Shown: positions 17,218 to 26,775, counted from the first letter of the stretch. The stretch: 64,000 bases of DNA from Euryarchaeota archaeon UBA53 (GCA_002507425.1 DAZU01000067.1:1-64000), one strand, 5' to 3'. Notes: generated by a model from the letters alone, not told the origin. Program-made: numbers and translations.

Positions 17218-18300
17218 ATGAGCGGAGATTCTCCTAAGGGTAGAATGACCTATGGTAATTATCTAAAACTGGAAGATTTACTTTCCTTGCAAGGCGGATA
17301 CAATGAAGACAAATCTTCTCTCTCAAATCATGAGATGCATTTCATAGTTGTGCACCAAGCCTTCGAATTATGGTTTAAGCAAGTAAACATTGAGCTGGAG
17401 TGCGCAATTTCTCTTCTAGACACAGAGGAGGTTGAAGAAAAACAAATTCCTGTTGTGGTTAGTCACCTAGAACGATGCTCGGAGATTTTCAGATTATTGG
17501 CTTCTCAATGGAAAGTGATGGAAACTCTGTCCCCTCAGGATTTCCTCGCCTTTAGAGACCGTTTAGGGACGTCCTCAGGCTTTGAGAGTTGGCAACTAAG
17601 ATCAATAGAGACACTATTAGGGTTAAAATCAGAACAAAGAATCGGAGGGATGGATCCTATGGAACACAATAGAAAGTTACATTCAGAGGGTAAGTTAAGT
17701 GATTCTGTAATGGATAATCTGAACAGAATTAGTTCTGGTCCATCATTGAATGACGTCTTAATGCGATGGCTTTCTAGAACTCCAGTCAATGGGTTCTCCG
17801 GCAATGAGAAAGTAATGAGAGAATTTGTCGAGAATCACCTTAGTTCTATGAAAAAGCACGGTGAGGAGGTTATATCTCATATCGTAAAAATAGGTCACGG
17901 CAATGAAGATAAAGTAAGACCACGCATAAATGCAGGTATAGCCTCAGCAAGAGATTTTTTACTCCCAAATAACGAGGTTTCTTTTGCTCGTGCAGGATTA
18001 TTATTTATTGAATCATATAGAGAATTGCCATTGTTGTCATGGCCTCGTAGAATGATAGATTCCGTCGTTGATATGGAAGAGGCCATGCTTTTGTTTCGGT
18101 CTCATCATGTCAGAATGGTTGAGAGAATGATCGGTAGAAGAATGGGAACCGGTGGTTCGAGTGGAGTAGATTATCTCGATAAGACACTAAGTTATCGAAT
18201 ATTTACTGACCTTTGGGCTGTAAGAACTATGTTGGTAAAACGGGATTCGATTACAGATCCGACAAATCCTGAATTCTATGGATACGTATCTAGCCAATGA
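17218..18300 (+). CDS. kynA: Tryptophan 2,3-dioxygenase
   Basis: A 360-residue heme dioxygenase that opens the indole ring of L-tryptophan to N-formylkynurenine. The N-terminal active-site block (residues about 38-55, HFIVVHQAFELWFKQ) carries the substrate-side histidine. The block near residue 295 (HHVRMVERMIGRRMGTGGSS) carries the heme-ligand histidine and substrate-binding GTGGSSG. Length matches bacterial enzymes of 280-400 residues. ATG 17218 is preferred over TTG 17203. No kynurenine formamidase, kynureninase or other pathway gene lies nearby. The enzyme is rare in archaea, so lateral gain from bacteria is likely. It abuts rpoK stop to stop. Confidence 0.93.
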   Translation: MSGDSPKGRMTYGNYLKLEDLLSLQGGYNEDKSSLSNHEMHFIVVHQAFELWFKQVNIELECAISLLDTEEVEEKQIPVVVSHLERCSEIFRLLASQWKVMETLSPQDFLAFRDRLGTSSGFESWQLRSIETLLGLKSEQRIGGMDPMEHNRKLHSEGKLSDSVMDNLNRISSGPSLNDVLMRWLSRTPVNGFSGNEKVMREFVENHLSSMKKHGEEVISHIVKIGHGNEDKVRPRINAGIASARDFLLPNNEVSFARAGLLFIESYRELPLLSWPRRMIDSVVDMEEAMLLFRSHHVRMVERMIGRRMGTGGSSGVDYLDKTLSYRIFTDLWAVRTMLVKRDSITDPTNPEFYGYVSSQ

Positions 18301-18555
18301 TTATTGGTCATGAGGGTCCGTATCTATTGGAATCAGCTCATTTTCATATTCGTATATTGCTATCTTCAAAGGGTCTAGCACGAATCTGACAGAGGCTTCT
18401 TCAAGTCCGTATAGAGAAATAAGTTCCTCCTTGAACGCTTCACGAAGAACATCTTCTGGAGCATTTAAAGGAGCTCCCATCCCAATCTGAAGGGCTCTTG
18501 CGCCAATAATTCTAGCTCTTTCAAATCTGGTATGGGGATTCTTTGGTTTAACCAT
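18301..18555 (-). CDS. rpoK: DNA-directed RNA polymerase subunit K (Rpb6 homolog)
   Basis: An 84-residue protein whose N-terminal half carries the RpoK/Rpb6 signature [21 protein letters not shown], split here as [13 protein letters not shown] and LQIGMGAP. The C-terminal [17 protein letters not shown] fits the family's DPxxIAxxEL...IPI ending. Between them lie about 25 residues ([20 protein letters not shown] and on) not expected in a typical archaeal RpoK. The subunit stabilises RNA polymerase assembly by clamping the largest subunit. The ATG follows a GAGGTG site at 5 bases. It stands alone rather than in the usual archaeal rpoK/rpoN group. Confidence 0.8.
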   Translation of the reverse strand: MVKPKNPHTRFERARIIGARALQIGMGAPLNAPEDVLREAFKEELISLYGLEEASVRFVLDPLKIAIYEYENELIPIDTDPHDQ

Positions 18556-18632
18556 AATTACACCTCATGGCACTCTGTGCTGTTCGGGCGAGAATCGACT
18601 TGTTATTGAAACCTACGCAACTTTACCTAGTA

Positions 18633-19472
18633 TTATTGCTCTCCAGATTTCTTGTTGTCCTTCATCAACTGTAAGAGTTGATAGGTAGCAGGCAACGAGA
18701 TTATGATCAATAATAGGGTTATAATCACAATAGTGCTAGTTTTGAATTGATTTTTGTTTTCATCCTCGCCATAAATACCCCCATCTGGTATGTAATCACC
18801 TGCTGGTATTGATGACCCGGATTCTAAAGCAATATAACCTGGATTAGAAAGAACTATGATGAGTTTCTCACCATTTGTGTCTATTATGTTTGTTTGGGAA
18901 TAATTAGTATGATTGACAGCTATGTTTGTGACATTACCTAATGAGGTCACAGTCCATACGTCAATACTTAGATTTTCAAATTCACCTTCTAACGAAAGAG
19001 AATTATTTTCCAGTGAAATATTGGTAATTCCACTGTAATTTGACTCGGACTTTGACAAAAGTGTATTCAGTTCCTTCGACTGTGTGGGCCCTGCTAAAAG
19101 ATAGTGCCCATCAAGCGCTATTGTAGGATAGCCCCACAATCCATATACATCCAAAAACCTCTCTCTTGAGGCTGGAAGCCAGAATTCGTCGGTCGTAGAC
19201 GGTCTATGACTAAGTATAACTTCAGACTGATTTGGTGTTTGATTTAGGATCTGTTCTACTTCTGGACATTCTTCACACCAGTCTGCTCCAAAATATTCGA
19301 TAATGTTTGAAGCTCTAGTAACACAGGTATCATTTTCTTCACATTCTAAGTCTACAACTAGCACATCTATTATGTATCCTTCAGAGTGAGCACCTTCGAT
19401 TCCATGCCCTGATACAAATCCAGAGGAAATTATGGAAAAGCCCAATATTGCTATTGCAAAAACTCCTCTCAT
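18633..19472 (-). CDS. Secreted thioredoxin-fold protein with C-terminal membrane anchor
   Basis: A 279-residue protein. A signal peptide (MRGVFAIAILGFSIISSGFVSG) leads into a thioredoxin-like domain with redox motif WCEEC (in ADWCEECPEVE, about residues 71-75) and the family's cis-proline segment GYPTIALDG. An Asn-rich beta domain follows, then a C-terminal helix (STIVIITLLLIIISLPATYQ) and a basic tail. It probably works outside the cytoplasmic membrane as a disulfide or cysteine-handling protein. It is divergent from heme A synthase, which suggests a role in cytochrome oxidase maturation, but that is inference. ATG 19472 is preferred over TTG 19484. Confidence 0.75.
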   Translation of the reverse strand: MRGVFAIAILGFSIISSGFVSGHGIEGAHSEGYIIDVLVVDLECEENDTCVTRASNIIEYFGADWCEECPEVEQILNQTPNQSEVILSHRPSTTDEFWLPASRERFLDVYGLWGYPTIALDGHYLLAGPTQSKELNTLLSKSESNYSGITNISLENNSLSLEGEFENLSIDVWTVTSLGNVTNIAVNHTNYSQTNIIDTNGEKLIIVLSNPGYIALESGSSIPAGDYIPDGGIYGEDENKNQFKTSTIVIITLLLIIISLPATYQLLQLMKDNKKSGEQ

Positions 19473-19527
19473 GTGTATACCCAAACAGTCCGGTTTGTTA
19501 AAAGGGAGCCTCTGACCCCGGGGGGTG

Positions 19528-20574
19528 ATGGAAACCAGATGGTTCCGCCGCCCTTCTACGTTGCCTATTGCAATTGCAATTATGGCGATGATAATTATAA
19601 CAGCTGGTGGAACTATCAGGATTTATGATGCTGGTGAATCTTGTCCCGATTGGCCTCAATGTTTCGGAACCTGGGGATTTGATATTTCAGAGGAAGATCA
19701 GGGCGATTGGTATGATGAAACAGAAGAGTATGATAGCCGTGGACCTGATAAAAGGTATACGACATTTGAGATTTTCATTGAATGGATTCATCGCCTGTTA
19801 GCAGCAATAATGGCAATTCCTGTATTAGCAAATTTCTTGATAATTCTGAAACGTAAAGAATTGTATGGAAAATCTTTAGTTAAGGTTTCATTTTTTACCG
19901 GAATTTTGCTAACACTTCAGGGAGTAGCTGGTGCAGTGACTGTGAGATTTGATAATGCAGATTGGTCGGTTGCTTTACATCTTGGATTAGCATCTTGTTT
20001 TGTATTTATTTTACTATGGCAGTTTTTCAGTATGAGAAAATTGGAAGGAGCAACTTGGCCAATGCTAAGAGTATCAGAAAAATTCAAGCGAGCCCAACTA
20101 AAAAGAATAAAAATCATGACTGCTTCGATATTTTTGTTATTGATTTTAGGGGCTTGGGTCTCATCCTCTCCAAACGGTAATCAAGGGTGTTCAGTCGGAT
20201 TCCCGGAGGGTTGGCCAAAGTGTCAAGGGAGTATACTGCCAAGTCTTGATGACAGTGGAATTCTAGTCCAAATGGTTCACAGAACAGGAGCAGGCCTAGT
20301 TGGGATTGCATTAATATTTGGAGGAATGAAGTTTAGGGAGAGCGTAAGGTCGCATCAAATGCATTACGGTTTCACAAGAATTTTTGATTTAGTTACCGGT
20401 CTTTGGCTGTTGAACGTTTGTATTGGTGGTTTATATGTTGTATTTGCAAAACTTGGAGAATTCCCTGAGAAATTATCTCTTCTGCATCTCCTTTTGGGAG
20501 TGGCTAGTTTTTTATGTGCATCTGTTGGCCTAATGCTGTTGAAACTGGGTGAAGAGGGCGGAGAAGATGAATGA
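19528..20574 (+). CDS. ctaA: Heme A synthase (COX15/CtaA family)
   Basis: A 348-residue, eight-helix membrane enzyme that oxidises the C8 methyl of heme O to give heme A for cytochrome oxidase. The four expected helix histidines are in EWIHRLLA, ALHLGLA, MVHRTGAGLVG and LLHLLLGVA. Two extracytoplasmic cysteine pairs are present: CPDWPQC in loop 1 and CSVGFPEGWPKC in the second half. GTG at 19525 and ATG at 19528 are adjacent candidate starts; a G-rich GGGGGTG touches them. It overlaps the heme O synthase gene by 8 bases. Presence implies an aerobic aa3-type oxidase elsewhere in the genome. Confidence 0.92.
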   Translation: METRWFRRPSTLPIAIAIMAMIIITAGGTIRIYDAGESCPDWPQCFGTWGFDISEEDQGDWYDETEEYDSRGPDKRYTTFEIFIEWIHRLLAAIMAIPVLANFLIILKRKELYGKSLVKVSFFTGILLTLQGVAGAVTVRFDNADWSVALHLGLASCFVFILLWQFFSMRKLEGATWPMLRVSEKFKRAQLKRIKIMTASIFLLLILGAWVSSSPNGNQGCSVGFPEGWPKCQGSILPSLDDSGILVQMVHRTGAGLVGIALIFGGMKFRESVRSHQMHYGFTRIFDLVTGLWLLNVCIGGLYVVFAKLGEFPEKLSLLHLLLGVASFLCASVGLMLLKLGEEGGEDE

Positions 20575-21649
20575 AAAGCCAAATCTTCTCAAGATATACC
20601 TGCAATTGATGAAATTGCGTGTAGTAATTCTCCTCCAAATTACAGCTATTTGTGCTATCATTGCCCATGACATGATGGTTAGGAGTGGGGAATTATCCGG
20701 CGATAGGACCTGGATAAATACGCTTACTTCATGTTCTTACACTATAATAGCAGGAACCCTAGCAGCTGGTGGATCGAATGCAATTAATATGGTCTATGAT
20801 AGAGATATAGATCCGGGAATGTCAAGGACAAGGGCTAGGCCTATACCTAGTGGTCATATCTCTCCAAGACATTCACTTATCTTTGGAATTACAGTATCAG
20901 TTTTGGGCAGCAGTCTGTTCCTATTATTTGGTAGTTGGAAAGCTGCTTTCTGGTCAATGTTTTCTGTCCTTTTCTATGTATTTGTTTATACAATTTGGCT
21001 CAAAAGACGAACGCCACAGAATATTGTAATAGGTGGTATAGCAGGTTCTACCCCTCCTGTCATAGGATGGATCGTGGCTGCAGGGGATACCATCCCTGAG
21101 AGTCTAAATCCGTTTGATTTGGGTTCCCCAATACCTTGGATGCTATTTTGTCTTATTTTCTTTTGGACTCCTCCTCATTTTTGGGCACTGGCGCTTTACA
21201 GAAGCGGAGAATATGCAAAAGTTGGGGTCCCGATGATGCCAGATATTAAGGGACCAGAAAGAACATTAAAAGAATCTAAATTTTATTGTATCATGCTATT
21301 TGGTATAGGATCAGTGCCATGTTTTTGGCCAAAAGCGGGGCTTCCTCTTGCATGGGCATTCCTGGCAGGTGCCTTGACCTTATGGTATTCAATATCCGTA
21401 TGGAAAATTGATCCCAATCAAAAGCTTGATTATAATGGAAGAATGACTAAGGCATTTAATTCGTTTACAAGGTCTCTTGGCTATCTTGCTTGGATGTTTG
21501 TAGCGTTTGTGTATATCACAGCAGTTTCGAAAGAAAACGTATGGATAATGACGTTCGCTTTCTTAGGCATTGTACCCATTATCAATTTGATGTTTACTAG
21601 GTGGAAAACCTTTGCTGGAAGGAAAGTCAAGGTATTGAATGCGGAGTGA
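20567..21649 (+). CDS. ctaB: Protoheme IX farnesyltransferase (heme O synthase)
   Basis: A 360-residue polytopic UbiA-family prenyltransferase that attaches a farnesyl group to heme b to make heme O, the substrate of CtaA. The first Asp-rich motif NAINMVYDRDIDPGMSRT is near residue 74, followed by RARPIPSGHIS; the second is WTPPHFWALALYRSGEYAKV, followed by GVPMMPDIKG. About nine hydrophobic helices. ATG 20567 overlaps the ctaA stop, giving translational coupling; GTG 20549 is an alternative start. Six bases separate its stop from the tRNA gene. Confidence 0.93.
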   Translation: MNEKPNLLKIYLQLMKLRVVILLQITAICAIIAHDMMVRSGELSGDRTWINTLTSCSYTIIAGTLAAGGSNAINMVYDRDIDPGMSRTRARPIPSGHISPRHSLIFGITVSVLGSSLFLLFGSWKAAFWSMFSVLFYVFVYTIWLKRRTPQNIVIGGIAGSTPPVIGWIVAAGDTIPESLNPFDLGSPIPWMLFCLIFFWTPPHFWALALYRSGEYAKVGVPMMPDIKGPERTLKESKFYCIMLFGIGSVPCFWPKAGLPLAWAFLAGALTLWYSISVWKIDPNQKLDYNGRMTKAFNSFTRSLGYLAWMFVAFVYITAVSKENVWIMTFAFLGIVPIINLMFTRWKTFAGRKVKVLNAE

Positions 21650-21655
21650 TAAAAG

Positions 21656-21738
21656 CGCGGCGAGGGGGATTCGAACCCCCGCGGGAACACCCATCGGATT
21701 AGCAATCCGACGCAATGGCCAGGCTATGCGATCGCCGC
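21656..21738 (-). tRNA. tRNA-Ser (anticodon GCT)
   Basis: On the minus strand the 7-bp acceptor stem GCGGCGA/TCGCCGC with discriminator G encloses a class II tRNA. The anticodon stem TCGGA/TCCGA carries loop TTGCTAA, anticodon GCT, which reads AGC and AGU serine codons. A long variable arm (GGG..CCC) identifies serine rather than a class I tRNA. The T arm is GGGGG-TTCGAAT-CCCCC. No intron and no encoded CCA. It lies between heme O synthase and the giant surface protein gene. Confidence 0.95.
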
Positions 21739-21787
21739 AGTTGGTTTTGCGACTTTGATACTTGAAATAAATAAGACGGTCAGTAAT

Positions 21788-24736
21788 CTAACTGAAGAAA
21801 TCCTCGAAGTCATCATCCAAATTCTCAGATTGTTTGGCTTCCCTTCTCTTGAAGATTCTCAACATACGTTTCCTCTTTTTGAGTATTATTGGAAGTCCTA
21901 TGAAATTGACTATGATAACCACAAGAAGAACAATTCCAGCCAATTGGAAGTTATCTTGCTCCATGAAGTCTTCCAGTTCTCCCAGCCATTCAATGCCATA
22001 GGGAGGCTCAGGAGGGGCTTCTGGTTCGGGAATTCGATGTTGATTGAACTGCCAATATTGATCCTCAATGTATACCCTCTCTACGTTCGAGGACGGGTAA
22101 TCAATTATCGTCAACTCATTACCAACAATATCCACTGGAGCTAAAATGTAGTAATAGGTTCTGTAAGGCCTAATTCCATCATACTCGAGTCCGGTTTGGG
22201 TGAATAATCCTTGTTCTCCCGGGACATTTACCAACCCCGTTGCTATTGGATTGATGAACCTCAAATCAACATTATCTGGCTGTTGTTCTATTCTATACAT
22301 ATTCCATGATAGATTTCCATCGGGTTCATTTTCAGGCCAAGTCCATGATAGAGTAAGTTCATAGCACATGTCCCAATTATTTTTTGCAGCGTGGCAGTTG
22401 GTATCATTTGTGTATACGACATTGGATTGTAATCCTGAGACTTCAGATACAGGGTCAATAGCATCACCACAGGTCAACCCAGGTGAACCGTCAACTAGTG
22501 ATACTTCAGCTTCTAGATAGTCAGGAGTTCCAGCTCTGTCTATTGGAATGACCGCATATGATGAACAAATTCCGGTAGATAGTGGGCGCTCATCAGTCCA
22601 TGTATTCACGGTTCCCTCCAGTGTTGCTGATAACGTGCCTTGCATCAGACCTTCCCAGACAAATCTACTGGGTACTTCATCCGGGTTAGGGAAATATGCA
22701 GAAACGGTTACTGGGCTGGTAACTCTGAATATTTTCCATCCTCCAAAATAAGGGTTTGATAAATCTCCAGTTGAATTCCAGTCAAGTCTCATTTTACCAT
22801 CTGGAAGCAGGGTTAAAATAGGGTTTTCCAGGTCAATTTCTGGGGAGGGTAAATCTCCGACTATTAGTAAGTCCATGTTGCTTGTTATATTCACTCTAAG
22901 TGTGTCATTGTCGATTACTTCATAACTTTCTTCGGGGCTAAGTGGGTCCCAATCTATTTGGTTATAATCCAGTAATTTGTAAACTCCAATACTCTCTCTT
23001 GGAATATTATCTGGAATAACATTTGATAAATTGACATCAAATTCCATCCAATCCATCCCTGCATCGGCTACATCAGTAGTCGGAATGACGTCGATGGACA
23101 TGCGAATTAAGGGTTCTAGGTTTTCACCAGGGGCGTAGTTTGCTCCGACTACAGGGTAGTCAAACTCTGCAATACCCTTTGCATGAGTCCGTGTCACAGC
23201 CGACCCAGTTAGCCAATTTCCGACGCTGATATCCGTGCTATTGTATATTGTAATAGGTGTTGTTTCGGATTCCACAGTTCCAAGGGAATCGGTTGCACGC
23301 ACTGTAATGTAGTGGTCTCCTAGACCAAGAGATGTCGCAGGTATGGATACATTTTGACCAACTCCTAGTTGTATGATTCCGCTCATCCACCATGTATATG
23401 TTAAGGGGGCAGCAGCCGTTGCAGAGACTCTTGTATTTAATTCGATTAAATCAGCAGTTTTGTATGTACCGTAAAAGCTGGTTTGCTCTATGATGGGATT
23501 GATATCTCCTCTAACTACCTCTGAAATCACATTCAGTATATTGTCAGAGGGTTTTTGATCCAACCCTTCATTCAACGCCTCGCTTACGAATACCTTTAAT
23601 TTCTTATCACCTAATCCATTTAGATTAAACAAGCACTGGTAATCTTCTCCAGGAACTATTTCGTCAGGCAGGCAATCCTCTTGTTGTTCCACGTTTTCAT
23701 CTAAACTCATTACAGTGAATCTGACAAGTGGCTCTACCACCGTATGATTCCCTAGATTAGAGATAGTTACAGACACACTATCATTTCCATAGAAATAAAC
23801 AGCAGAATTTGGGGCATAGGTCGGGTTCATGGAGTCTATACGTAAATCTACTGTATCATCAAAAGTAACTACCATGCTCTGAATGTCATTGTAGACATTC
23901 ATATCTCCGGATGGGGTTCCAGACGAGTTAAGAATGCCATAATATAGAGTATAAATTCCTTCAGAGTCAAAATTTACTGGGGGTAGATTCCTTGTAAATA
24001 CGCTCTCTCCCCAATCAGGAAGATTACTGTATGAAATGGTTGCACTAGCCCTTTCTGTTCCAAAGTTGTCAACTATTTTCCATCCCAGATCTGCCACTAG
24101 ACCACAACTTCCACAAGACTTGACAAGTCCATCAAGGGATATTGCATAATCAGTGTTCGTATTGAGTATGGGTTTGTTATCATAAATAGCTAAGTCTTCG
24201 ATTTGGCTGAGTATATCCTGCTCTTCAAATATAACATCGACTAACTTTCTAGCAAGATTGAAATTGTATAATTTCGCGTCGTTAGTAGTGTTAGTATCCG
24301 AATCTACGAATCTATAGACTATTGTGTAAAGACCTTCATCCCCGTTTGAGGAAAAATAATTTGAGAAACTATAGGCCACACTCTCACCCACCACGATCGG
24401 TTCAACCGAACCAATACCGTATCCATCTCGATTATTGTAGCAATCGTTTTCAGATTGCATGCCCTCACAAACAAACCATTCAATAGACCTTGATTGAGTG
24501 TTGTAGAAAAACCCAGAATTTTTTATCTCAACTTCGAGATATACTGGATCCCATGCTGACATGTAATCTCCGGGTAACGGTGAAATAGATCTAGTAATTT
24601 CATAGTCACCGCTTATTGATGCTGTTGCGCTTGGTGCTGCAATTATAGCCCCAACAGAAGTCAAAATCAGAAGCGAGACTAATGAAAGAGCACCTTTTGA
24701 GGAACTCCTTTGTTTGTCAACGCTTTCGCAGGCCAT
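21788..24736 (-). CDS. Giant secreted surface protein with Ig/CARDB/fibronectin-like domains
   Basis: A 982-residue exported protein. A basic N-terminus and signal helix (LSLVSLLILTSVGAIIAAPS) are followed by several beta-sandwich stretches that look like CARDB or Ig-like repeats (residues about 50-430), a PKD-like segment (APLTYTWWMSG), and two fibronectin-III-like regions toward the C-terminus. The tail has one membrane helix (GIVLLVVIIVNFIGLPIIL) and a basic then acidic cytoplasmic end. Cysteines are few and many Asn-X-Ser/Thr sites allow glycosylation. Likely part of the cell surface or an adhesin; no enzyme motif seen. No ribosome-binding site is obvious before its ATG. Confidence 0.72.
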   Translation of the reverse strand: MACESVDKQRSSSKGALSLVSLLILTSVGAIIAAPSATASISGDYEITRSISPLPGDYMSAWDPVYLEVEIKNSGFFYNTQSRSIEWFVCEGMQSENDCYNNRDGYGIGSVEPIVVGESVAYSFSNYFSSNGDEGLYTIVYRFVDSDTNTTNDAKLYNFNLARKLVDVIFEEQDILSQIEDLAIYDNKPILNTNTDYAISLDGLVKSCGSCGLVADLGWKIVDNFGTERASATISYSNLPDWGESVFTRNLPPVNFDSEGIYTLYYGILNSSGTPSGDMNVYNDIQSMVVTFDDTVDLRIDSMNPTYAPNSAVYFYGNDSVSVTISNLGNHTVVEPLVRFTVMSLDENVEQQEDCLPDEIVPGEDYQCLFNLNGLGDKKLKVFVSEALNEGLDQKPSDNILNVISEVVRGDINPIIEQTSFYGTYKTADLIELNTRVSATAAAPLTYTWWMSGIIQLGVGQNVSIPATSLGLGDHYITVRATDSLGTVESETTPITIYNSTDISVGNWLTGSAVTRTHAKGIAEFDYPVVGANYAPGENLEPLIRMSIDVIPTTDVADAGMDWMEFDVNLSNVIPDNIPRESIGVYKLLDYNQIDWDPLSPEESYEVIDNDTLRVNITSNMDLLIVGDLPSPEIDLENPILTLLPDGKMRLDWNSTGDLSNPYFGGWKIFRVTSPVTVSAYFPNPDEVPSRFVWEGLMQGTLSATLEGTVNTWTDERPLSTGICSSYAVIPIDRAGTPDYLEAEVSLVDGSPGLTCGDAIDPVSEVSGLQSNVVYTNDTNCHAAKNNWDMCYELTLSWTWPENEPDGNLSWNMYRIEQQPDNVDLRFINPIATGLVNVPGEQGLFTQTGLEYDGIRPYRTYYYILAPVDIVGNELTIIDYPSSNVERVYIEDQYWQFNQHRIPEPEAPPEPPYGIEWLGELEDFMEQDNFQLAGIVLLVVIIVNFIGLPIILKKRKRMLRIFKRREAKQSENLDDDFEDFFS

Positions 24737-24859
24737 GAAAGGGTGGTAGTATCATTTACTCAAATATCAATCGGTGAACGAAGTCATAAAACGGGGCATT
24801 GTTTGATTTTGAGGAAAAATTGGCGACACACTCAATATGATGTCCTCTTACCGATTACT

Positions 24860-25939
24860 ATGGAGAGGCGCAAGTCTGGCAATCTTGCTGCGTCCAACGA
24901 TGAAAACGCAGTTGTCGCTGTTGTTGAATTCTTATCAGCATTCACTCTATTTCTAATGATTTTAACAGCCTTTATGTCACTTGCCCAATTAGAACTTGGT
25001 AGTAACGACCCTTACACAGATTTAGTGGACAGATCAGCAGTTGATGGTCTAGATAGGCTTACTAATGGTGAAGGATGGTTTGTTCCATATGTCGATGGTG
25101 TTAGAGATCAAGCTAATGCTACGAAGGATTGGCATCAAATCTCTCCAACAGAGATTGAAAAGGGCGTGATTCAGCCAGGCATAATGAAAAACGGTTTATT
25201 GGATTTTGATAGAATTAACGCCCTGTGTAATGTTAGCGTTGAGGCCATAACAAATGGACTTGGACTTTCATACGACCTTCAAATAAAGCTGTTGGTGCAA
25301 GTCATACAATCTTCAAATGATTCAGAGGTTGGACAGATACTTTTCAATGGTGGCTCAGACCGATCAACAGCGAGCATGTCATCGGTATCAAGTAGATTGT
25401 TCATATCCGAAGACCGAGTTATATCAGTGAGTTTAGAGGTGCATGATGGAGCGGATTCTCCAAGAATACTGCGTATAACAGAAGTTTCGCCGAGGCCTGC
25501 TGAAAACGGACCCGAGTGGATTGAAGTCGAAAACAAGAATGGCTTTGCAATCTCGCTAAAAGGTTGGTCATTTGAAAGAAATGGAACCAATGGTCAAAGT
25601 GATTATCTCTACAAAGAAGGAGTAATTCCGGGAGGAAAATTGGCAATTTTTTCAGGTGACCCTTCTAGCCAAGAGATTGGAAATGCAAGTGCAGTGTTTG
25701 ATCTTGGTAGCACTGGATTTTTGGGTGTTGGAAACATAAATGGCCTTGACGAATATAAAGGACGTTTGAGGTTATTGTTCGCAGAGGAGGATGAAGGTAT
25801 AGGTTCACAGATATGCAAAGTAGAGTGGAGCCGAGCAGACGGAATTGGTCTTGATTATACAATAATTTGGAATGGTGGGCTTCCATATCTTAAATCTTCA
25901 TGGAATATCTCAAACACATCAACTCCGGGTTTTGTTTGA
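24860..25939 (+). CDS. Pilin-like membrane protein with lamin-tail (LTD) domain
   Basis: A 359-residue protein. Its N-terminus (short basic segment, polar SNDENAV, then hydrophobic VVAVVEFLSAFTLFLMILTA) resembles the class III signal plus helix of archaeal pilin/archaellin-like proteins, though a processing site is not certain. The C-terminal half (about residues 195-355) reads as a lamin-tail domain: RITEVSPRPAENGPEWIEVE, SLKGWSFERN, VIPGGKLAIFSG, and a closing NTSTPGF. Such domains occur in surface or nucic-acid-associated exported proteins. ATG 24860 is chosen because upstream in-frame codons would put about 50 residues before the helix. It sits 53 bases before the KaiC-like trio. Confidence 0.6.
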   Translation: MERRKSGNLAASNDENAVVAVVEFLSAFTLFLMILTAFMSLAQLELGSNDPYTDLVDRSAVDGLDRLTNGEGWFVPYVDGVRDQANATKDWHQISPTEIEKGVIQPGIMKNGLLDFDRINALCNVSVEAITNGLGLSYDLQIKLLVQVIQSSNDSEVGQILFNGGSDRSTASMSSVSSRLFISEDRVISVSLEVHDGADSPRILRITEVSPRPAENGPEWIEVENKNGFAISLKGWSFERNGTNGQSDYLYKEGVIPGGKLAIFSGDPSSQEIGNASAVFDLGSTGFLGVGNINGLDEYKGRLRLLFAEEDEGIGSQICKVEWSRADGIGLDYTIIWNGGLPYLKSSWNISNTSTPGFV

Positions 25940-25992
25940 GCGTTTTTGGCGTATCGTTCATTTAGTGTGATTGTTTGGGTATACTGTTACCA

Positions 25993-26775
25993 ATGCAGCC
26001 AGCAACTGTGTATAGTCGAGACCGTTGCATAACGGGCATTCATGGCATGGACGAGATTCTTCGCGGTGGAATACCCTATGGGTCTACGGTTTTGGCAGCA
26101 GGAACATGTGGATCAGGCAAAACAACACTTGGCATGGAGTTCCTCGTAAGGGGTGCTTTAGCTGGTGAAGCATGCGCACACTTCACAGCAACGGAACCAA
26201 GTGTAAAATTACTGGAGAATATAAGGCAATACGCATTTTTTGATATGAATATGATTGATAGCGGTTTAATCAATGTATTCGACATGGATGTTCTATACTC
26301 CTGGCTAGGTTTGGACAAGGCGTCGTTTGATTTAGAAGATGTTCATGCACTGATCAAAGCAATAGTGGATATTGTAAACACTATCGGTGTTACGAGACTT
26401 GTCATAGATTCTGTTACAACGCTTTGTTACAAAATCAAGAGTGAGCAACTTATCCGTGATTTCCTGTTCACATTAGGTAAAAAACTAGCAACCCTTGGAT
26501 GCACAACAATTCTGATTTCTGAAATTACATCTGCATCCGAAAACGCGCACTGGTCATCTTTTGGAGTAGAGGAAGCTATTGCAGACGGAATAATAGTTAT
26601 GGGAGATGTTGAACGTATGGGACACTTGCTCAGATTTTTGCAGGTAGTAAAAATGAGGGGAACATCCCATAGTAGGGCAAAACACTCAATTGAGTTAACT
26701 CCACTAGGTGTAATGCTAACTCCTATGCTAAAATGGGGAGCAGTAAATGATAACACAAACAGGTGGGGTGCTTGA
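25993..26775 (+). CDS. KaiC/RecA-like ATPase with intact P-loop
   Basis: A 260-residue single-domain KaiC/RadA-superfamily ATPase. GIHGMDEILRGGIPYGS is the family opening; Walker A is GTCGSGKTT; a T-E-P element follows in HFTATEPSVKLL; Walker B is RLVIDSVTTL. The C-terminus resembles KaiC-like proteins associated with archaeal signalling or with ArlH, the archaellum motor regulator. ATG 25993 is preferred over TTG 25975. It is the only one of three consecutive related genes with a complete nucleotide-binding loop, so it may supply ATP binding for a mixed assembly. It overlaps the next gene by 29 bases. Confidence 0.82.
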   Translation: MQPATVYSRDRCITGIHGMDEILRGGIPYGSTVLAAGTCGSGKTTLGMEFLVRGALAGEACAHFTATEPSVKLLENIRQYAFFDMNMIDSGLINVFDMDVLYSWLGLDKASFDLEDVHALIKAIVDIVNTIGVTRLVIDSVTTLCYKIKSEQLIRDFLFTLGKKLATLGCTTILISEITSASENAHWSSFGVEEAIADGIIVMGDVERMGHLLRFLQVVKMRGTSHSRAKHSIELTPLGVMLTPMLKWGAVNDNTNRWGA

